A DNA stretch of 64,000 nucleotides from an uncultured Saprospiraceae bacterium (GCA_938007965.1 CALLMH010000014.1:1-64000); one strand, 5' to 3'; shown: positions 1 through 9,915, numbered from the stretch's first letter. Translations and numbers: made by a program. Notes: generated by a model from the sequence alone, not told the origin.

Positions 1-323
1 GCAGTGTCCAATAATAGTTTTGCTACATTGTAATCATTGATTACATCAAAAAAACCAAAAAAACCTACGTTAGACCCATGGTGCTCATTGTAGTTGTTGT
101 CTTGTATTGCAGCTATCCGACCTATGACCTTACCGTCTTCATCTTTTGCAAGAAATAATTCCGCTTTAGAATGCTTGAAAAACGGATTCTTTTTTTCGCT
201 CAATACTTCCGATATGTTAAGGTATAGTTCAGGTACATAGTTTTTATCTCCTGAATATAAGTCATGCGGAAAATTGATAAACTTCTTCTTATCTTTTTTA
301 CTGGCTACTTTAGCAATAGACAT
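1..323 (-). CDS. GNAT-family acyltransferase, C-terminus cut by window edge
   Basis: Translating the minus strand from the ATG at 323 gives 107 codons open to the left edge, so only the N-terminal part is present. The early segment FPHDLYSGDKNYVPEL followed by an AKDEDGKVIGRIAA strand matches the start of a widespread GNAT-fold family often found beside serine palmitoyltransferase in Bacteroidota. The start lies only 2 bases after the stop of the serine palmitoyltransferase gene, so the two are almost certainly co-translated. A role as the N-acyltransferase that turns sphinganine into dihydroceramide is an inference from this linkage and from the GNAT-type ceramide synthase described in Caulobacter. 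An unrelated acetyltransferase is the alternative. Confidence 0.7.
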   Translation of the reverse strand, partial: MSIAKVASKKDKKKFINFPHDLYSGDKNYVPELYLNISEVLSEKKNPFFKHSKAELFLAKDEDGKVIGRIAAIQDNNYNEHHGSNVGFFGFFDVINDYNVAKLLLDT

Positions 324-325
324 GA

Positions 326-1534
<1,209 letters not shown>

Positions 1535-1612
1535 TTATTATTTCTCTTCTTGTAATTCTCAATCAAGCTAAAGTTAGTGCAAAAGTGCATCACATCTAGC
1601 CAATAGACTAAT

Positions 1613-2563
1613 TTATGATATAAACGTTACATATTTATCTATGAATGAGTTTATACGGTTGTTTTTTATAATTAATCCAAATGCAAAGATGGCAATAATT
1701 GCACAAAAAGCACCCAAAATAACGTCAATTATATAATGATGCATTGAATATACAGCTGCATACCAGATGCCGATGACATCAACTAGACACAATAGCGTAA
1801 GCCACCATTTTTTCTTTTTGGATGCGAAATATATAAGCACTACTGGATATGCCGAATGAAGACTTGGTATTGCTGCAAAAACATTTGCATTTTTATTATA
1901 CATTTTTTCAAATAACGGATATCCTACTAAATCATCAAATCTCAGTAGCTGTGCTGCATTACCTGGCACATCAAAGTCTACATCAAATCCGAAGTACTCC
2001 ACGTACCAAGGGGGTGCAGCTGGATAGATATAGTATATTGAGAAACCTATGATATTGGTAATCAAAAATGTAGCGGAGAACCTTAATAGCATCTTTTTAT
2101 CAGAAAAGAATAAGTAAATGCAGTACATCATAGGTACGGGTACCCATGTCAGATAAAATATGCCCGATAAGAAATCGGAGAGCTTATTTGGATTTTGTGC
2201 CAGATATTCATTGGCTGTCAATATTTCATTATCTGTAGAAATACCAAACAGTTTTTTTTCGAAATTATAAGGCTCTAGTATATTAATAGAATTGAAATTA
2301 TAATTGGGGTAGATTCGCATGGCATCATATATAAACCAGAATACCCAAAAGAATACAAAACTTAAAACCATCTTCCTTGTCGTTGAAGAGGCAAAATATA
2401 AGATGCTTAATACTAGGATAAAGTTAAAGTGATCGAGCCTAAATCCAATCACTAAATTTAACCACAGCAGATAGATCGCGAGAAAACAGCCCGCAATCAT
2501 CAATGAAGTTTTTGAAAATACATTGTCGATTGGGTTATTTCCCATTCGTACTTTGTGATCCAT
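1613..2563 (-). CDS. PAP2/Aur1-like membrane phosphotransferase, candidate phosphosphingolipid synthase
   Basis: A 316-residue polytopic membrane protein with about six hydrophobic segments. Motifs of the PAP2 superfamily, Aur1-like branch, are visible: YPAAPPWY near 180-187, PSLHSAYP (233-240, H236) and SMHHYIIDVILG with H276 and D280 spaced as in the catalytic pair. Family members either dephosphorylate lipid phosphates or transfer a phospho-headgroup to ceramide (inositol phosphorylceramide synthase). Because the gene lies between a CDP-alcohol phosphatidyltransferase and serine palmitoyltransferase, I favour headgroup transfer to ceramide; this is inference. A plain lipid phosphatase is the alternative. 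It follows the DUF4833-like gene by 20 bases. Confidence 0.75.
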   Translation of the reverse strand: MDHKVRMGNNPIDNVFSKTSLMIAGCFLAIYLLWLNLVIGFRLDHFNFILVLSILYFASSTTRKMVLSFVFFWVFWFIYDAMRIYPNYNFNSINILEPYNFEKKLFGISTDNEILTANEYLAQNPNKLSDFLSGIFYLTWVPVPMMYCIYLFFSDKKMLLRFSATFLITNIIGFSIYYIYPAAPPWYVEYFGFDVDFDVPGNAAQLLRFDDLVGYPLFEKMYNKNANVFAAIPSLHSAYPVVLIYFASKKKKWWLTLLCLVDVIGIWYAAVYSMHHYIIDVILGAFCAIIAIFAFGLIIKNNRINSFIDKYVTFIS

Positions 2564-2583
2564 AGATTTTGTGACTGTTTATC

Positions 2584-3105
2584 TTAGATAATTATTTTTT
2601 CGTAGCAAGGTAATCCATCGTCTATACGAGTTCCATATAGTTCTAGGAACTTGACCACAGGGAAGGCACCTCTCTCTTCTGCGAATACATATACATTTGA
2701 GAGTTCAGCCCATTTTTCGTCTATCTTGCTGATGGCTCTATACTTATTAGGTTCTACCTTATCTATATATATGTTATAATCCGGGTAAGAGACGATATTC
2801 ATCTTTATCGAGTCCTTATTTATTACGTCGTATGTAACACCGTACGCTAGCTTTTGTTGGATGAAATTTATCTCAACGTCAATGCCTCCCTCGTAATATT
2901 GCTTCCAAAATATATAAAATGGATTGCTCTCATTTATATTATTGTCAGAATTTCTGTTGATTTTATACACTACTGTATTGGTGTTTTGATTTCTTTGGAT
3001 ATAAAACAGCATGTCCATTACCTCTGGAACAGGGTAGTGTTCAGGAAGTCCTTTGTGACCTACAATATCGTAAATATTCTGTTTTTTATCAGATGAAAAA
3101 GACAT
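2584..3105 (-). CDS. DUF4833-like protein
   Basis: About 173 residues without membrane segments or a clear signal peptide. The segment MLFYIQRNQNTNTVVYKIN followed by NPFYIFWKQY and a later YKIDKV-type strand pattern resembles the DUF4833 family as I remember it; no function is known to me. The gene sits between a CDP-alcohol phosphatidyltransferase and a PAP2/Aur1-like enzyme, which suggests a lipid-headgroup role, but nothing catalytic is visible. The start is chosen as ATG at 3105, two bases after the upstream stop codon; a TTG at 3111 overlapping that TGA is possible. The spacing implies translational coupling. Confidence 0.65.
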   Translation of the reverse strand: MSFSSDKKQNIYDIVGHKGLPEHYPVPEVMDMLFYIQRNQNTNTVVYKINRNSDNNINESNPFYIFWKQYYEGGIDVEINFIQQKLAYGVTYDVINKDSIKMNIVSYPDYNIYIDKVEPNKYRAISKIDEKWAELSNVYVFAEERGAFPVVKFLELYGTRIDDGLPCYEKIII

Positions 3106-3107
3106 AC

Positions 3108-3812
3108 TCAATTTTTATTGGCAATAGCGTTTTTTGCAAACATTAACCTCCTGACTGCTGTAATATTAGCCATTATGGCCAGTAAGAATATTGGAAAAGT
3201 AAATATAGTAATAGTCTCGAATAATGGGATTGGAATCATATGGGCTTCAACCTTAAAGTCGCCACCAAAACTATTGCTAAACAATCCGCATGCCCAAGCG
3301 GATACACCTATGATGATAACTCTCTCTGGGCGCTGCATGATACCCACACTTGCATTCACTCCAAGACCTTCTGCTCTGGCCCGGGTATAACTTACCATGA
3401 CGCTTCCAATCATAGCGATGAACGCAAAGAGAGAACTGTAGAAGTAGTCATTTGATATTAAATAGTAACAAATTCCTAAAAACATAACCATCTCGCTATA
3501 CCGATCTAAGACAGAATCAAATAGAGCGCCGTAGTCAGAAGATGCATTCGTAACTCGTGCGAGTCGACCATCGATCATATCCATCAGTCCGCCGAGCAAT
3601 ATTACAAACCCTGCCCATGCAAGACAGCCATGGTCACTTCGATCTGATCGTTCTGCTCCATAGATAAATATAACTGTAGCTACAATATTAATCACCAATC
3701 CCAACAATGTAATCATATTAGGTGTAATTCCAAGTTTGATTAATAGTTGTATAAATGGATTGAATACACTGTATACTAATTGCTGACCTTTATCTTTCCA
3801 AGTTGCTGCCAT
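3108..3812 (-). CDS. CDP-alcohol phosphatidyltransferase, candidate phosphatidylinositol-phosphate synthase
   Basis: A 234-residue membrane protein with the full family signature DxxDGxxAR-x8-GxxxDxxxD, seen as DMIDGRLAR then GALFDSVLD, whose aspartates bind the two metal ions and the CDP-diacylglycerol. The N-terminus (LIKLGITPNMITLLG) is also typical. Enzymes of this class make phosphatidylglycerophosphate, phosphatidylserine or phosphatidylinositol phosphate. The sphingolipid neighbourhood, together with the inositol-lipid clusters known in Bacteroides, makes a phosphatidylinositol-phosphate synthase attractive, but the acceptor cannot be read from the sequence. No inositol-phosphate synthase gene is inside the window. 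Confidence 0.82.
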   Translation of the reverse strand: MAATWKDKGQQLVYSVFNPFIQLLIKLGITPNMITLLGLVINIVATVIFIYGAERSDRSDHGCLAWAGFVILLGGLMDMIDGRLARVTNASSDYGALFDSVLDRYSEMVMFLGICYYLISNDYFYSSLFAFIAMIGSVMVSYTRARAEGLGVNASVGIMQRPERVIIIGVSAWACGLFSNSFGGDFKVEAHMIPIPLFETITIFTFPIFLLAIMANITAVRRLMFAKNAIANKN

Positions 3813-3896
3813 AAGTGCAAAATTAAACTAAAAGTTTAAATAATAGCTTACACACGTGTTGAATTAAAAAGAAGATAATCTTAGCGTATCTGATAT

Positions 3897-4838
3897 TTAC
3901 AATATAAGATCTGAAAGTGATACGATCGCAACACCTTTTTTTAGGCATGCAGCTCGTCCAGCGGCATTACTCAGTTGTAATATTTCAGATGCAGAATATT
4001 CCAATAAAGTAGCGATTGAGATCATAGCCATCGTAGTGTCTCCTGCACCACTTACATCCACTACCTCTATCTTTTGAGTGGGTTGGTAGAGATACTCGTC
4101 TGCAGATGATGATGAGATGCCATCCTGCGCTAATGTGCAGATAACCTTTTTACATTTTAACTTTATCCTCGTCTTTTTGAGCGCTTCGGGCAGGTCTATA
4201 TCACTATTAACCAGTGCTGTATATAGTTCCTTTTTGTTCGGTTTGAAGTAATCTACACCGCTGTATTCCCAATAATTGCCAAATTTTGGATCCACGAATG
4301 TGGCTATATCATTCTCACGAGCTATATTGATAAGAGATTCTATCAGTGTACGAGTAAATATACCCTTGTTGTAATCCTGAAATATAATGCCATCTATTTT
4401 TTGTAGAGATATGATTGATAGGAGTTGATCTATCAGTTGAGTAGATACCGTATCAGATATCAACGAAGTATCCTCAGAATCGATTCTGAATATTTGCTTT
4501 TCACCTACTATAATCCTTGATTTTACAGTTGTGGGCTTATTTGTTTTGATTATATATTCGGAGGTTATCGAGGCATGTTCAAGTTGGTCTTTGATTATTA
4601 CTCCTTGCGGATCATGACCAATCGTACCGAGCAATATGGGATTAGCGCCTAGTGATAGAATGTTAGCGGCTACATTAGCACTACCACCGAGTACATAAGA
4701 GGTCTCTGTTTTGTCTACTATAGGGATCGGCGCTTCAGCAGACATTCTAGTTATGGTGCCTTCTATATATTCGTCGAGGATGATATCACCTATGACTACA
4801 ATGGTAAGATCTGATACTTTAGAAAAACGCTCTAGCAT
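3897..4838 (-). CDS. PfkB-family sugar kinase, heptose-7-phosphate kinase type (HldE N-terminal domain-like)
   Basis: A 313-residue ribokinase-family protein resembling the kinase domain of HldE/RfaE: VIGDIILDEYIEGTITRMSAEAPIPI at the start, the glycine-rich LGGSANVAANI, and the anion-hole and catalytic base motif DVSGAGDTT near the C-terminus. It would phosphorylate D-glycero-D-manno-heptose 7-phosphate at C1 during lipopolysaccharide core precursor synthesis. There is no C-terminal nucleotidyltransferase domain, so the adenylyl transfer would be done by a separate protein, as is common in Bacteroidota. It is 29 bases downstream of the Kdo transferase gene, which supports the lipopolysaccharide role. 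Confidence 0.78.
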   Translation of the reverse strand: MLERFSKVSDLTIVVIGDIILDEYIEGTITRMSAEAPIPIVDKTETSYVLGGSANVAANILSLGANPILLGTIGHDPQGVIIKDQLEHASITSEYIIKTNKPTTVKSRIIVGEKQIFRIDSEDTSLISDTVSTQLIDQLLSIISLQKIDGIIFQDYNKGIFTRTLIESLINIARENDIATFVDPKFGNYWEYSGVDYFKPNKKELYTALVNSDIDLPEALKKTRIKLKCKKVICTLAQDGISSSSADEYLYQPTQKIEVVDVSGAGDTTMAMISIATLLEYSASEILQLSNAAGRAACLKKGVAIVSLSDLIL

Positions 4839-4867
4839 GTATGTCTTTTTGATATTTAGTAGATCGA

Positions 4868-6070
4868 TTATTTGAAAATCTCATTACAGATAATGTCTGT
4901 CGGAGAATTATGGGTGGAAAAATAAGCTTTTAGTTTTATTCTGATCGATTCCAGTGATTCATTTTCAAGAATAGGATCTAAAAGTACCCCAATATTATCT
5001 GGCCTAGAAATAGAAAAAGAGATTTGAGAATCTATAAGGTCTTTCGCCTCTTCACTTTTATGATAATTTGGTCCTATGATCGTAGGGATTCCGTAGACTG
5101 CCGCTTCAAGTATATTGTGTACGCCATCTCCAAATCCACCGCCAATATAGGCTATATCTGCCTTAAAGTAGTCTGATTTTAATTTCCCCATACTATCTAT
5201 AATGCAAGTAGTATTGGGTTCTGATTTAGAGATATCATCAAGCACACTGCAGCCCAATTGAGATTTTAGCAATTTTATATTCTTATCATTTAATTCATGT
5301 GGATAGACATAGTGGTTATATCCAGGAAGAGCTTTAATCATAGCTTTTACTACGGGGAGGTCATGATACCATATACTCCCATAGATGATGTTTTTTTCTT
5401 GTGATCTATGATTAGGATCTGTATTATTTTTTCTAGTGGATAAAACCTTATCTTTTCGAGTGTCACCTGATACTATGATTTGACCTTTGTAGATGCTAGA
5501 TAAGTTTGTGGAGGACTTTTGATTTAGAACAAATATTGCGACAAACGCTTTGATACCATTTGTAAAAGAAGTTAATGGATATTTAAGAAAGTAGTGATCT
5601 GCTCGTATTGTGCTAGATATCAGGTAGGTGGGTATTTTCTCGTTTTTTAGAATATGAAGAAGATTCCACCACCATTCATTTTTTGTGATGATTACTTTAT
5701 TTGGCTTTACGATGCCGAGGAATTCTTTCATGTCACTAGATAAGTCAAATGGGAGATAGCATTTCACACATCTATTGGTATTGAATATACAGTTTTCATA
5801 TCCAGAGGATGAAAAAAAGGAAATGACTATATCGTATTTTGTATTTTCGAGTATCCAGTTGACTACAGGAGATGCTTGTTCGTATTCACCAAGAGATGCA
5901 CAGTGTATTAGCACTCGATCACTCGAAACCCGATCTAATTGATCAGGTAAACGATGTTTTTGATCTGATAATCCACCAATTCTCTTTTGTGCCTTACTAC
6001 TGATAGCTGAAGCCAACCAAGTAGCTTTCTTATACACGAAAATAAAAATACTGTACAGTAGTCCAGTCAT
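4868..6070 (-). CDS. waaA: 3-deoxy-D-manno-octulosonic acid transferase
   Basis: A 400-residue glycosyltransferase of the GT30 type that adds Kdo from CMP-Kdo to lipid IVA at the inner membrane. An N-terminal membrane anchor is present. The acceptor-domain motif HCASLGEYEQ contains the expected catalytic glutamate, and the C-terminal donor motif GGGFGDGVHNILEAAVYGIP plus GPNYHKSEEA matches the family. Length is slightly below the proteobacterial enzyme but normal for Bacteroidota. It is 5 bases from the upstream outer-membrane-type gene, so these two are probably one transcript. Whether one or two Kdo units are added cannot be told. Confidence 0.88.
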   Translation of the reverse strand: MTGLLYSIFIFVYKKATWLASAISSKAQKRIGGLSDQKHRLPDQLDRVSSDRVLIHCASLGEYEQASPVVNWILENTKYDIVISFFSSSGYENCIFNTNRCVKCYLPFDLSSDMKEFLGIVKPNKVIITKNEWWWNLLHILKNEKIPTYLISSTIRADHYFLKYPLTSFTNGIKAFVAIFVLNQKSSTNLSSIYKGQIIVSGDTRKDKVLSTRKNNTDPNHRSQEKNIIYGSIWYHDLPVVKAMIKALPGYNHYVYPHELNDKNIKLLKSQLGCSVLDDISKSEPNTTCIIDSMGKLKSDYFKADIAYIGGGFGDGVHNILEAAVYGIPTIIGPNYHKSEEAKDLIDSQISFSISRPDNIGVLLDPILENESLESIRIKLKAYFSTHNSPTDIICNEIFK

Positions 6071-6075
6071 ATACG

Positions 6076-6861
6076 CTAGTAGAAGATTTGCTCGTCGACA
6101 TAGTCATCATGAAACGGGAGAATCCATGCGGCTTTGAGGCTGATCAATCCATCGAGTCTTCGGCCTGGATCTGGTGCTAGGCCAGTGTCAAAATCTATAG
6201 CTCTTACATGATTGGTAAATCCTTGGGTAAATTCTATGCCTACGTAGAAGTTTATTCTTTTATCCTCACTGATATGATGGTAACCTACGAATTCTCTAAA
6301 TGCGATACCCCTAGTAAGTCTATCGTACCCCGCAAGAAATTCACCTTCTATCTGTGGAGTTGCTGAGGCTTCGTCTATAATTCTTATTTTATGTGCAAAT
6401 AAGCCTGCGGCACCTGTTATCCTTATTCCTGATCGTGATTTTTGATTTAGGCGTATTATTTTACCAACATTTATTCCAAGAAAAGCTCCTCTCTGTCTCA
6501 TGAATACATCACTGAAGCCATTATCGGCGCCGAGTATTTCATTATTGGATAGTCGTAATGGTGCTAGAGGGTCTTCTTTGACAGTGTCACCATACATAAA
6601 TGCGAATTCCAAACCGTAGATCCAACTGTTCTTGGTGATTCTCTCAGCTCCAAGTGTGAATTTTAAATTATCATCAAATCTATCGGCTAAATCAGCATAT
6701 GGAAATTCAATGCCCATTCCAAAACTTAAGTTATTCATACCAATATTGAGAAAACTCTCTTGATTCGAATTATCAGATTTTTGTGCAGTTCCTATATTTA
6801 TTGAAAACAACAAGACGAAAAGTAGTACTAATCTATGCATGTATAGTATTCTTAATTTCAT
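6076..6861 (-). CDS. Secreted protein, possible outer-membrane beta-barrel, function unknown
   Basis: 261 residues with a Sec signal peptide (hydrophobic segment about 9-24 ending INIGTAQ). The mature part has alternating strands such as SWIYGLEFAFMYGD, FLGINVGKIIRL, GIRITGAAGLF and RINFYVGIEFTQGF, which suggests an outer-membrane beta-barrel or porin-like fold; the C-terminus is Tyr (QIFY), close to the aromatic end typical of barrels. I do not recognise a family. It is the first gene of the collinear envelope block, 5 bases before the Kdo transferase. An alternative start is the methionine at residue 8. Confidence 0.6.
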   Translation of the reverse strand: MKLRILYMHRLVLLFVLLFSINIGTAQKSDNSNQESFLNIGMNNLSFGMGIEFPYADLADRFDDNLKFTLGAERITKNSWIYGLEFAFMYGDTVKEDPLAPLRLSNNEILGADNGFSDVFMRQRGAFLGINVGKIIRLNQKSRSGIRITGAAGLFAHKIRIIDEASATPQIEGEFLAGYDRLTRGIAFREFVGYHHISEDKRINFYVGIEFTQGFTNHVRAIDFDTGLAPDPGRRLDGLISLKAAWILPFHDDYVDEQIFY

Positions 6862-7311
6862 TTTATAACGTCAAAGGTGTGGAATATGAGTTGAATACCG
6901 AAAGAAATATCTTAGTTATTGATATAATTGTCATTTTAAGCATGATATATTTCTGATAATTTAGGTTTTGTTTTGGTAAGAGTAGATGCTGGGAGCTATG
7001 AATCTAGATTAATTTTTAATATATGAATTGTATAATAATGCTGACACGTATAAGTAACGATACAATCAACGAAGAAGAATTATAATTTGCCAATCGTTAA
7101 GTAAAATTTAAAGAGGAACAAAACATAGATAGCCATGTGTTGCAGGAAATAGTCAGGAAATAGTAAAGTCATTTTTTACAGGTTTGAAATTATCAATCTA
7201 TTGATTCAACCTTTTGTAACCTTATAGGGAAGATGTGATTTCTATTATCTATTTTTACACCAAAATTAGCTTCACTGCTTGAAGCATTTTTTTAATAAAA
7301 GAAAAGAATAC
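6862..7311. other. Divergent intergenic region with an 11-bp tandem duplication
   Basis: About 450 AT-rich bases between the divergent envelope block and the queD operon. No open frame of useful length or RNA gene was recognised. It must hold promoters in both directions, but no convincing TAnnTTTG element was found. An 11-base unit (CAGGAAATAGT) is duplicated in tandem at 7143-7164. Confidence 0.5.
7143..7164. repeat. 11-bp tandem direct repeat, two perfect copies
   Basis: CAGGAAATAGT occurs at 7143-7153 and again at 7154-7164 with no spacer, in the divergent intergenic region. It could be a two-site operator or simple slippage. Confidence 0.8.
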
Positions 7312-7725
7312 ATGGCAATTGTTTATGTAACAAGAGTAGAACGATTCAATGCTGCCCACAAACTTTGGGTAGAAGAATGGACAGAGGAGAAGAACTTTGC
7401 TTTCTTCGGTAAGTGCGCCAATAAGAACTGGCACGGTCATAACTATCGTCTTGAAGTCACAGTGAAGGGAACTCCAAACCCACAGACGGGCTTCGTAATA
7501 GATGCCAAAAAGTTGGGCGATATTATGAAACGAGAGATTACAGAAAAATTAGACCATATGAACTTGAATCTCGACGTAGATTTTATCAAAGAGGTGCAGC
7601 CCACATCTGAGAATCTAACCATACTCATATGGAGACAATTGGTGCCACATATTGAAGGGTGCGAACTGGCAAGTGTCAAGTTGTATGAAACAGAAAATAT
7701 ATTTGCTGAATACAAAGGGGAGTAA
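7312..7725 (+). CDS. queD: 6-pyruvoyl tetrahydropterin synthase/6-carboxy-tetrahydropterin synthase family (QueD-like)
   Basis: A 137-residue T-fold enzyme that converts dihydroneopterin triphosphate to 6-carboxytetrahydropterin in queuosine precursor synthesis (or a related pterin). Zinc ligands are visible as the His in FNAAHKL and the two in NWHGHNY, with the catalytic Cys in GKCANKNWHGH; the C-terminal KLYETENIFAEY is typical. The ATG at 7312 was chosen because homologues begin just before the VTRxExFNAAH segment; an upstream in-frame TTG at 7279 would add 11 poor residues. No other queuosine genes are nearby. It is first in a plus-strand run with fabD. Confidence 0.85.
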   Translation: MAIVYVTRVERFNAAHKLWVEEWTEEKNFAFFGKCANKNWHGHNYRLEVTVKGTPNPQTGFVIDAKKLGDIMKREITEKLDHMNLNLDVDFIKEVQPTSENLTILIWRQLVPHIEGCELASVKLYETENIFAEYKGE

Positions 7726-7773
7726 TAAAAAACTCTGTCTTTGTTAATCCAAATGAATTAAAATAAAATAGAA

Positions 7774-8652
7774 ATGATAGCATATGTTTTCCCTGGTCAG
7801 GGGGCACAATTCGAAGGTATGGGGAAGGATCTATACAGCGCAGACAAAGACAGTAAATCAATATTTGATAAGGCTGACGACGTCCTTGGATATAAACTAA
7901 GTGAAATAATGTTCGATGGATCTGCAGAGGATTTGAAAGAGACCAAAATAACTCAGCCTGCATTGTTTGTCCATGCGATAGCTTCATACCATAAAGGAGG
8001 AGGAGGACACAAGCCGAGTGCAGTTGCTGGGCATTCGCTAGGGGAGTTTTCAGCATTAGTGGCCAATGGCACTTTGACATTTGAAGATGGATTACAATTG
8101 GTCTATCAAAGAGCTATGGCGATGCAAGCAGCTTGTGATAAAGTGCCGGGAACAATGGCAGCTATCTTAGGTCTAGAAAATGCACAAGTCGAAGAAATCT
8201 GTTCAGGTATCGATGAAGTAGTCGTACCCGCAAATTATAATTGCCCGGGTCAATTGGTTATCTCTGGGAGCAAATCAGGAATAGATGTCGCTGTTGAAAA
8301 GTTTACTGAAGCAGGCGCAAGAAGAGCTATTGTACTCCCCGTAGGAGGCGCTTTTCATAGTCCATTGATGATGCCTGCACAAGAACAATTGGCGGAAGCA
8401 ATCGAGAAGACATCATTTCATACACCCAATTGTCCCGTTTACCAGAATGTATCTGCAAAACCTGAGACTGATCCTGGGATCATAAAGGCTAATTTGGTGG
8501 CTCAATTAACAGGTGCTGTGAAATGGACGCAAACCATGGAAAATATGATATCAGATGGAGTCAAGTCTATCATAGAAGTCGGAGGTAATGGGAAAGTAAT
8601 CTCAGGTTTATTTAAGAAAGTTGATCGTAAGTTTCCCACTTCAGCGTTATAA
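7774..8652 (+). CDS. fabD: Malonyl-CoA:ACP transacylase
   Basis: A 292-residue acyltransferase that moves malonyl from CoA to acyl carrier protein to start fatty acid elongation. The oxyanion loop FPGQGAQ (6-12), the nucleophile motif GHSLGE (S88), the carboxylate-binding arginine QRAM (R113) and the catalytic histidine FHSPLM (H195) are all present. Length matches the family. It starts 48 bases after queD and is followed after 10 bases by the YqgE gene. Confidence 0.93.
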   Translation: MIAYVFPGQGAQFEGMGKDLYSADKDSKSIFDKADDVLGYKLSEIMFDGSAEDLKETKITQPALFVHAIASYHKGGGGHKPSAVAGHSLGEFSALVANGTLTFEDGLQLVYQRAMAMQAACDKVPGTMAAILGLENAQVEEICSGIDEVVVPANYNCPGQLVISGSKSGIDVAVEKFTEAGARRAIVLPVGGAFHSPLMMPAQEQLAEAIEKTSFHTPNCPVYQNVSAKPETDPGIIKANLVAQLTGAVKWTQTMENMISDGVKSIIEVGGNGKVISGLFKKVDRKFPTSAL

Positions 8653-8662
8653 ACTAAATACA

Positions 8663-9220
8663 ATGTCAAAGCATGTAATAAAGGCGGGAAGTATTCTTAT
8701 TGCAGAGCCATTCATGATGGGTAATACATTCAAGAGAGCGGTGATAGCGGTATGCGAACATAGAGTAGATGGTACTGTTGGTTTTATATTGAACAAGCGG
8801 ATCGATATGACCATCGAGTCATTGGTTGCTAGTTTTCCGGAATTCGAAGCTCCTGTATATTATGGTGGTCCTGTGGATACAGATACTATTCATTATATTC
8901 ATAATCTAGGGGATCTACTTGATGGCAGTAATGAAGTGAGCCGAGGGGTATATTGGGGAGGTGATTTTGAAAAGTTGAAGTTTCTTATCACCTCTGGACT
9001 CGTAAAGCCAGATAATATTAAGTTCTTTATCGGTTATTCGGGGTGGTCTGGTGGTCAGTTACAAGAAGAATTAGATCAAGGGACTTGGATTGTGGACGAT
9101 CTATATGCTAATTATGCATTCAAAGACGAAGACACTTCACTTTGGTCTACGGTGTTAAACAATAAAGGAGATAAATATACTGTAATAGCACAAATGCCAG
9201 AATCTCCATCGCACAACTAA
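8663..9220 (+). CDS. yqgE: YqgE/AlgH family protein (UPF0301)
   Basis: 185 residues of the UPF0301 family: AGSILIAEPFMMGNTFKRAVI at the start, then VGFILNKR, YYGGPVDTD and GYSGWSGGQLQEEL, the hallmark segments. The molecular role of this family is not established. The ATG at 8663 is preferred over an upstream ATG at 8621 that would overlap fabD by 32 bases, because the family begins near the GSILIAEP segment. Tight spacing to fabD (10 bases) and to the next ATPase gene (4 bases) indicates one operon. Confidence 0.87.
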   Translation: MSKHVIKAGSILIAEPFMMGNTFKRAVIAVCEHRVDGTVGFILNKRIDMTIESLVASFPEFEAPVYYGGPVDTDTIHYIHNLGDLLDGSNEVSRGVYWGGDFEKLKFLITSGLVKPDNIKFFIGYSGWSGGQLQEELDQGTWIVDDLYANYAFKDEDTSLWSTVLNNKGDKYTVIAQMPESPSHN

Positions 9221-9224
9221 GTAC

Positions 9225-9902
9225 ATGAGTAATATACCATTGGTTTTAGATTTACAGAAAGCAACTATCAGCCAAGGTGGGATTGAGGTTTTTAGTTCTT
9301 TGGATTTCTCGATGGCTGATGCAGAGATGTGTTATTTGATAGGTAGATCTGGGTCAGGAAAGTCGACATTATTGAAAACCCTGTACGGAGCGCTGCCACT
9401 TAAAAGCGGTCATGGACGTATAGCTGGATTCGACCTTACAGAATTAGATAGAAAGTCTATCCCCTTGATGCGACGAAAAATTGGAATGGTCTTTCAGCAA
9501 TTTCATCTGTTTGAAAAATGGACAGTAGCGCAAAATCTTGATTACGCTCTCAAAGCCATAGAATGGAAAGATGCAAATCTACGATCTAATCGCGTAAATG
9601 AAGTGCTGAATCAGATCGGGCTGATAGATAAAAAAGATAAGTCAATATTTCAACTCTCTGGTGGTGAGCAACAAAAGGTAGTCATAGGCAGAGCGATATT
9701 AAATAAACCAGAAATAATAATCGCTGACGAACCTACAGGTAATCTGGATCCTGAATCTAGCGAGGAAATAATGCAGATGCTATATTCTGTAGCATCAGAA
9801 AATAAAACGGCCATATTAATAGCTACGCATGATTACATGCTGATGGAGAAGTTTCCAGCAAGAATATTTGAGTGTTTGGATGGCAATATATACGATAGGT
9901 GA
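9225..9902 (+). CDS. ftsE: FtsE-like ABC transporter ATP-binding protein
   Basis: A 225-residue ATPase with Walker A GRSGSGKST (40-48), Q-loop FQQFHLF, signature LSGGEQQK, Walker B IIIADEPTGNLDP and the switch histidine in ATHDYML. This pattern fits the FtsE/LolD/MacB subfamily; in Bacteroidota the stand-alone gene is usually called FtsE, the ATPase partner of FtsX that controls peptidoglycan hydrolases at division. No FtsX-like permease gene lies beside it, so the exact assignment is uncertain. Confidence 0.72.
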   Translation: MSNIPLVLDLQKATISQGGIEVFSSLDFSMADAEMCYLIGRSGSGKSTLLKTLYGALPLKSGHGRIAGFDLTELDRKSIPLMRRKIGMVFQQFHLFEKWTVAQNLDYALKAIEWKDANLRSNRVNEVLNQIGLIDKKDKSIFQLSGGEQQKVVIGRAILNKPEIIIADEPTGNLDPESSEEIMQMLYSVASENKTAILIATHDYMLMEKFPARIFECLDGNIYDR

Positions 9903-9915
9903 TTTTTATCGTTTT
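9892..9915 (+). terminator. Weak hairpin overlapping the end of the FtsE-like gene
   Basis: ACGATA (9892-9897) pairs with TATCGT (9907-9912), followed by a short T run. The stem is only 6 bp and overlaps the stop codon, so this is a weak terminator candidate. Confidence 0.3.

Noticed and set aside
3818-3825. Minus-strand TAATTTTG before the CDP-alcohol phosphatidyltransferase
   Set aside because: It matches TAnnTTTG but is only 5 bases from the start codon and lacks a -33 element; it would require a leaderless mRNA, so it was not called.
7676-8080. Minus-strand 134-codon frame opposite queD and fabD
   Set aside because: It overlaps two well-supported genes on the other strand and has no domain.
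8621-8662. Extended YqgE start overlapping fabD
   Set aside because: The extra 14 residues are not part of the family, and ATG 8663 gives normal operon spacing.
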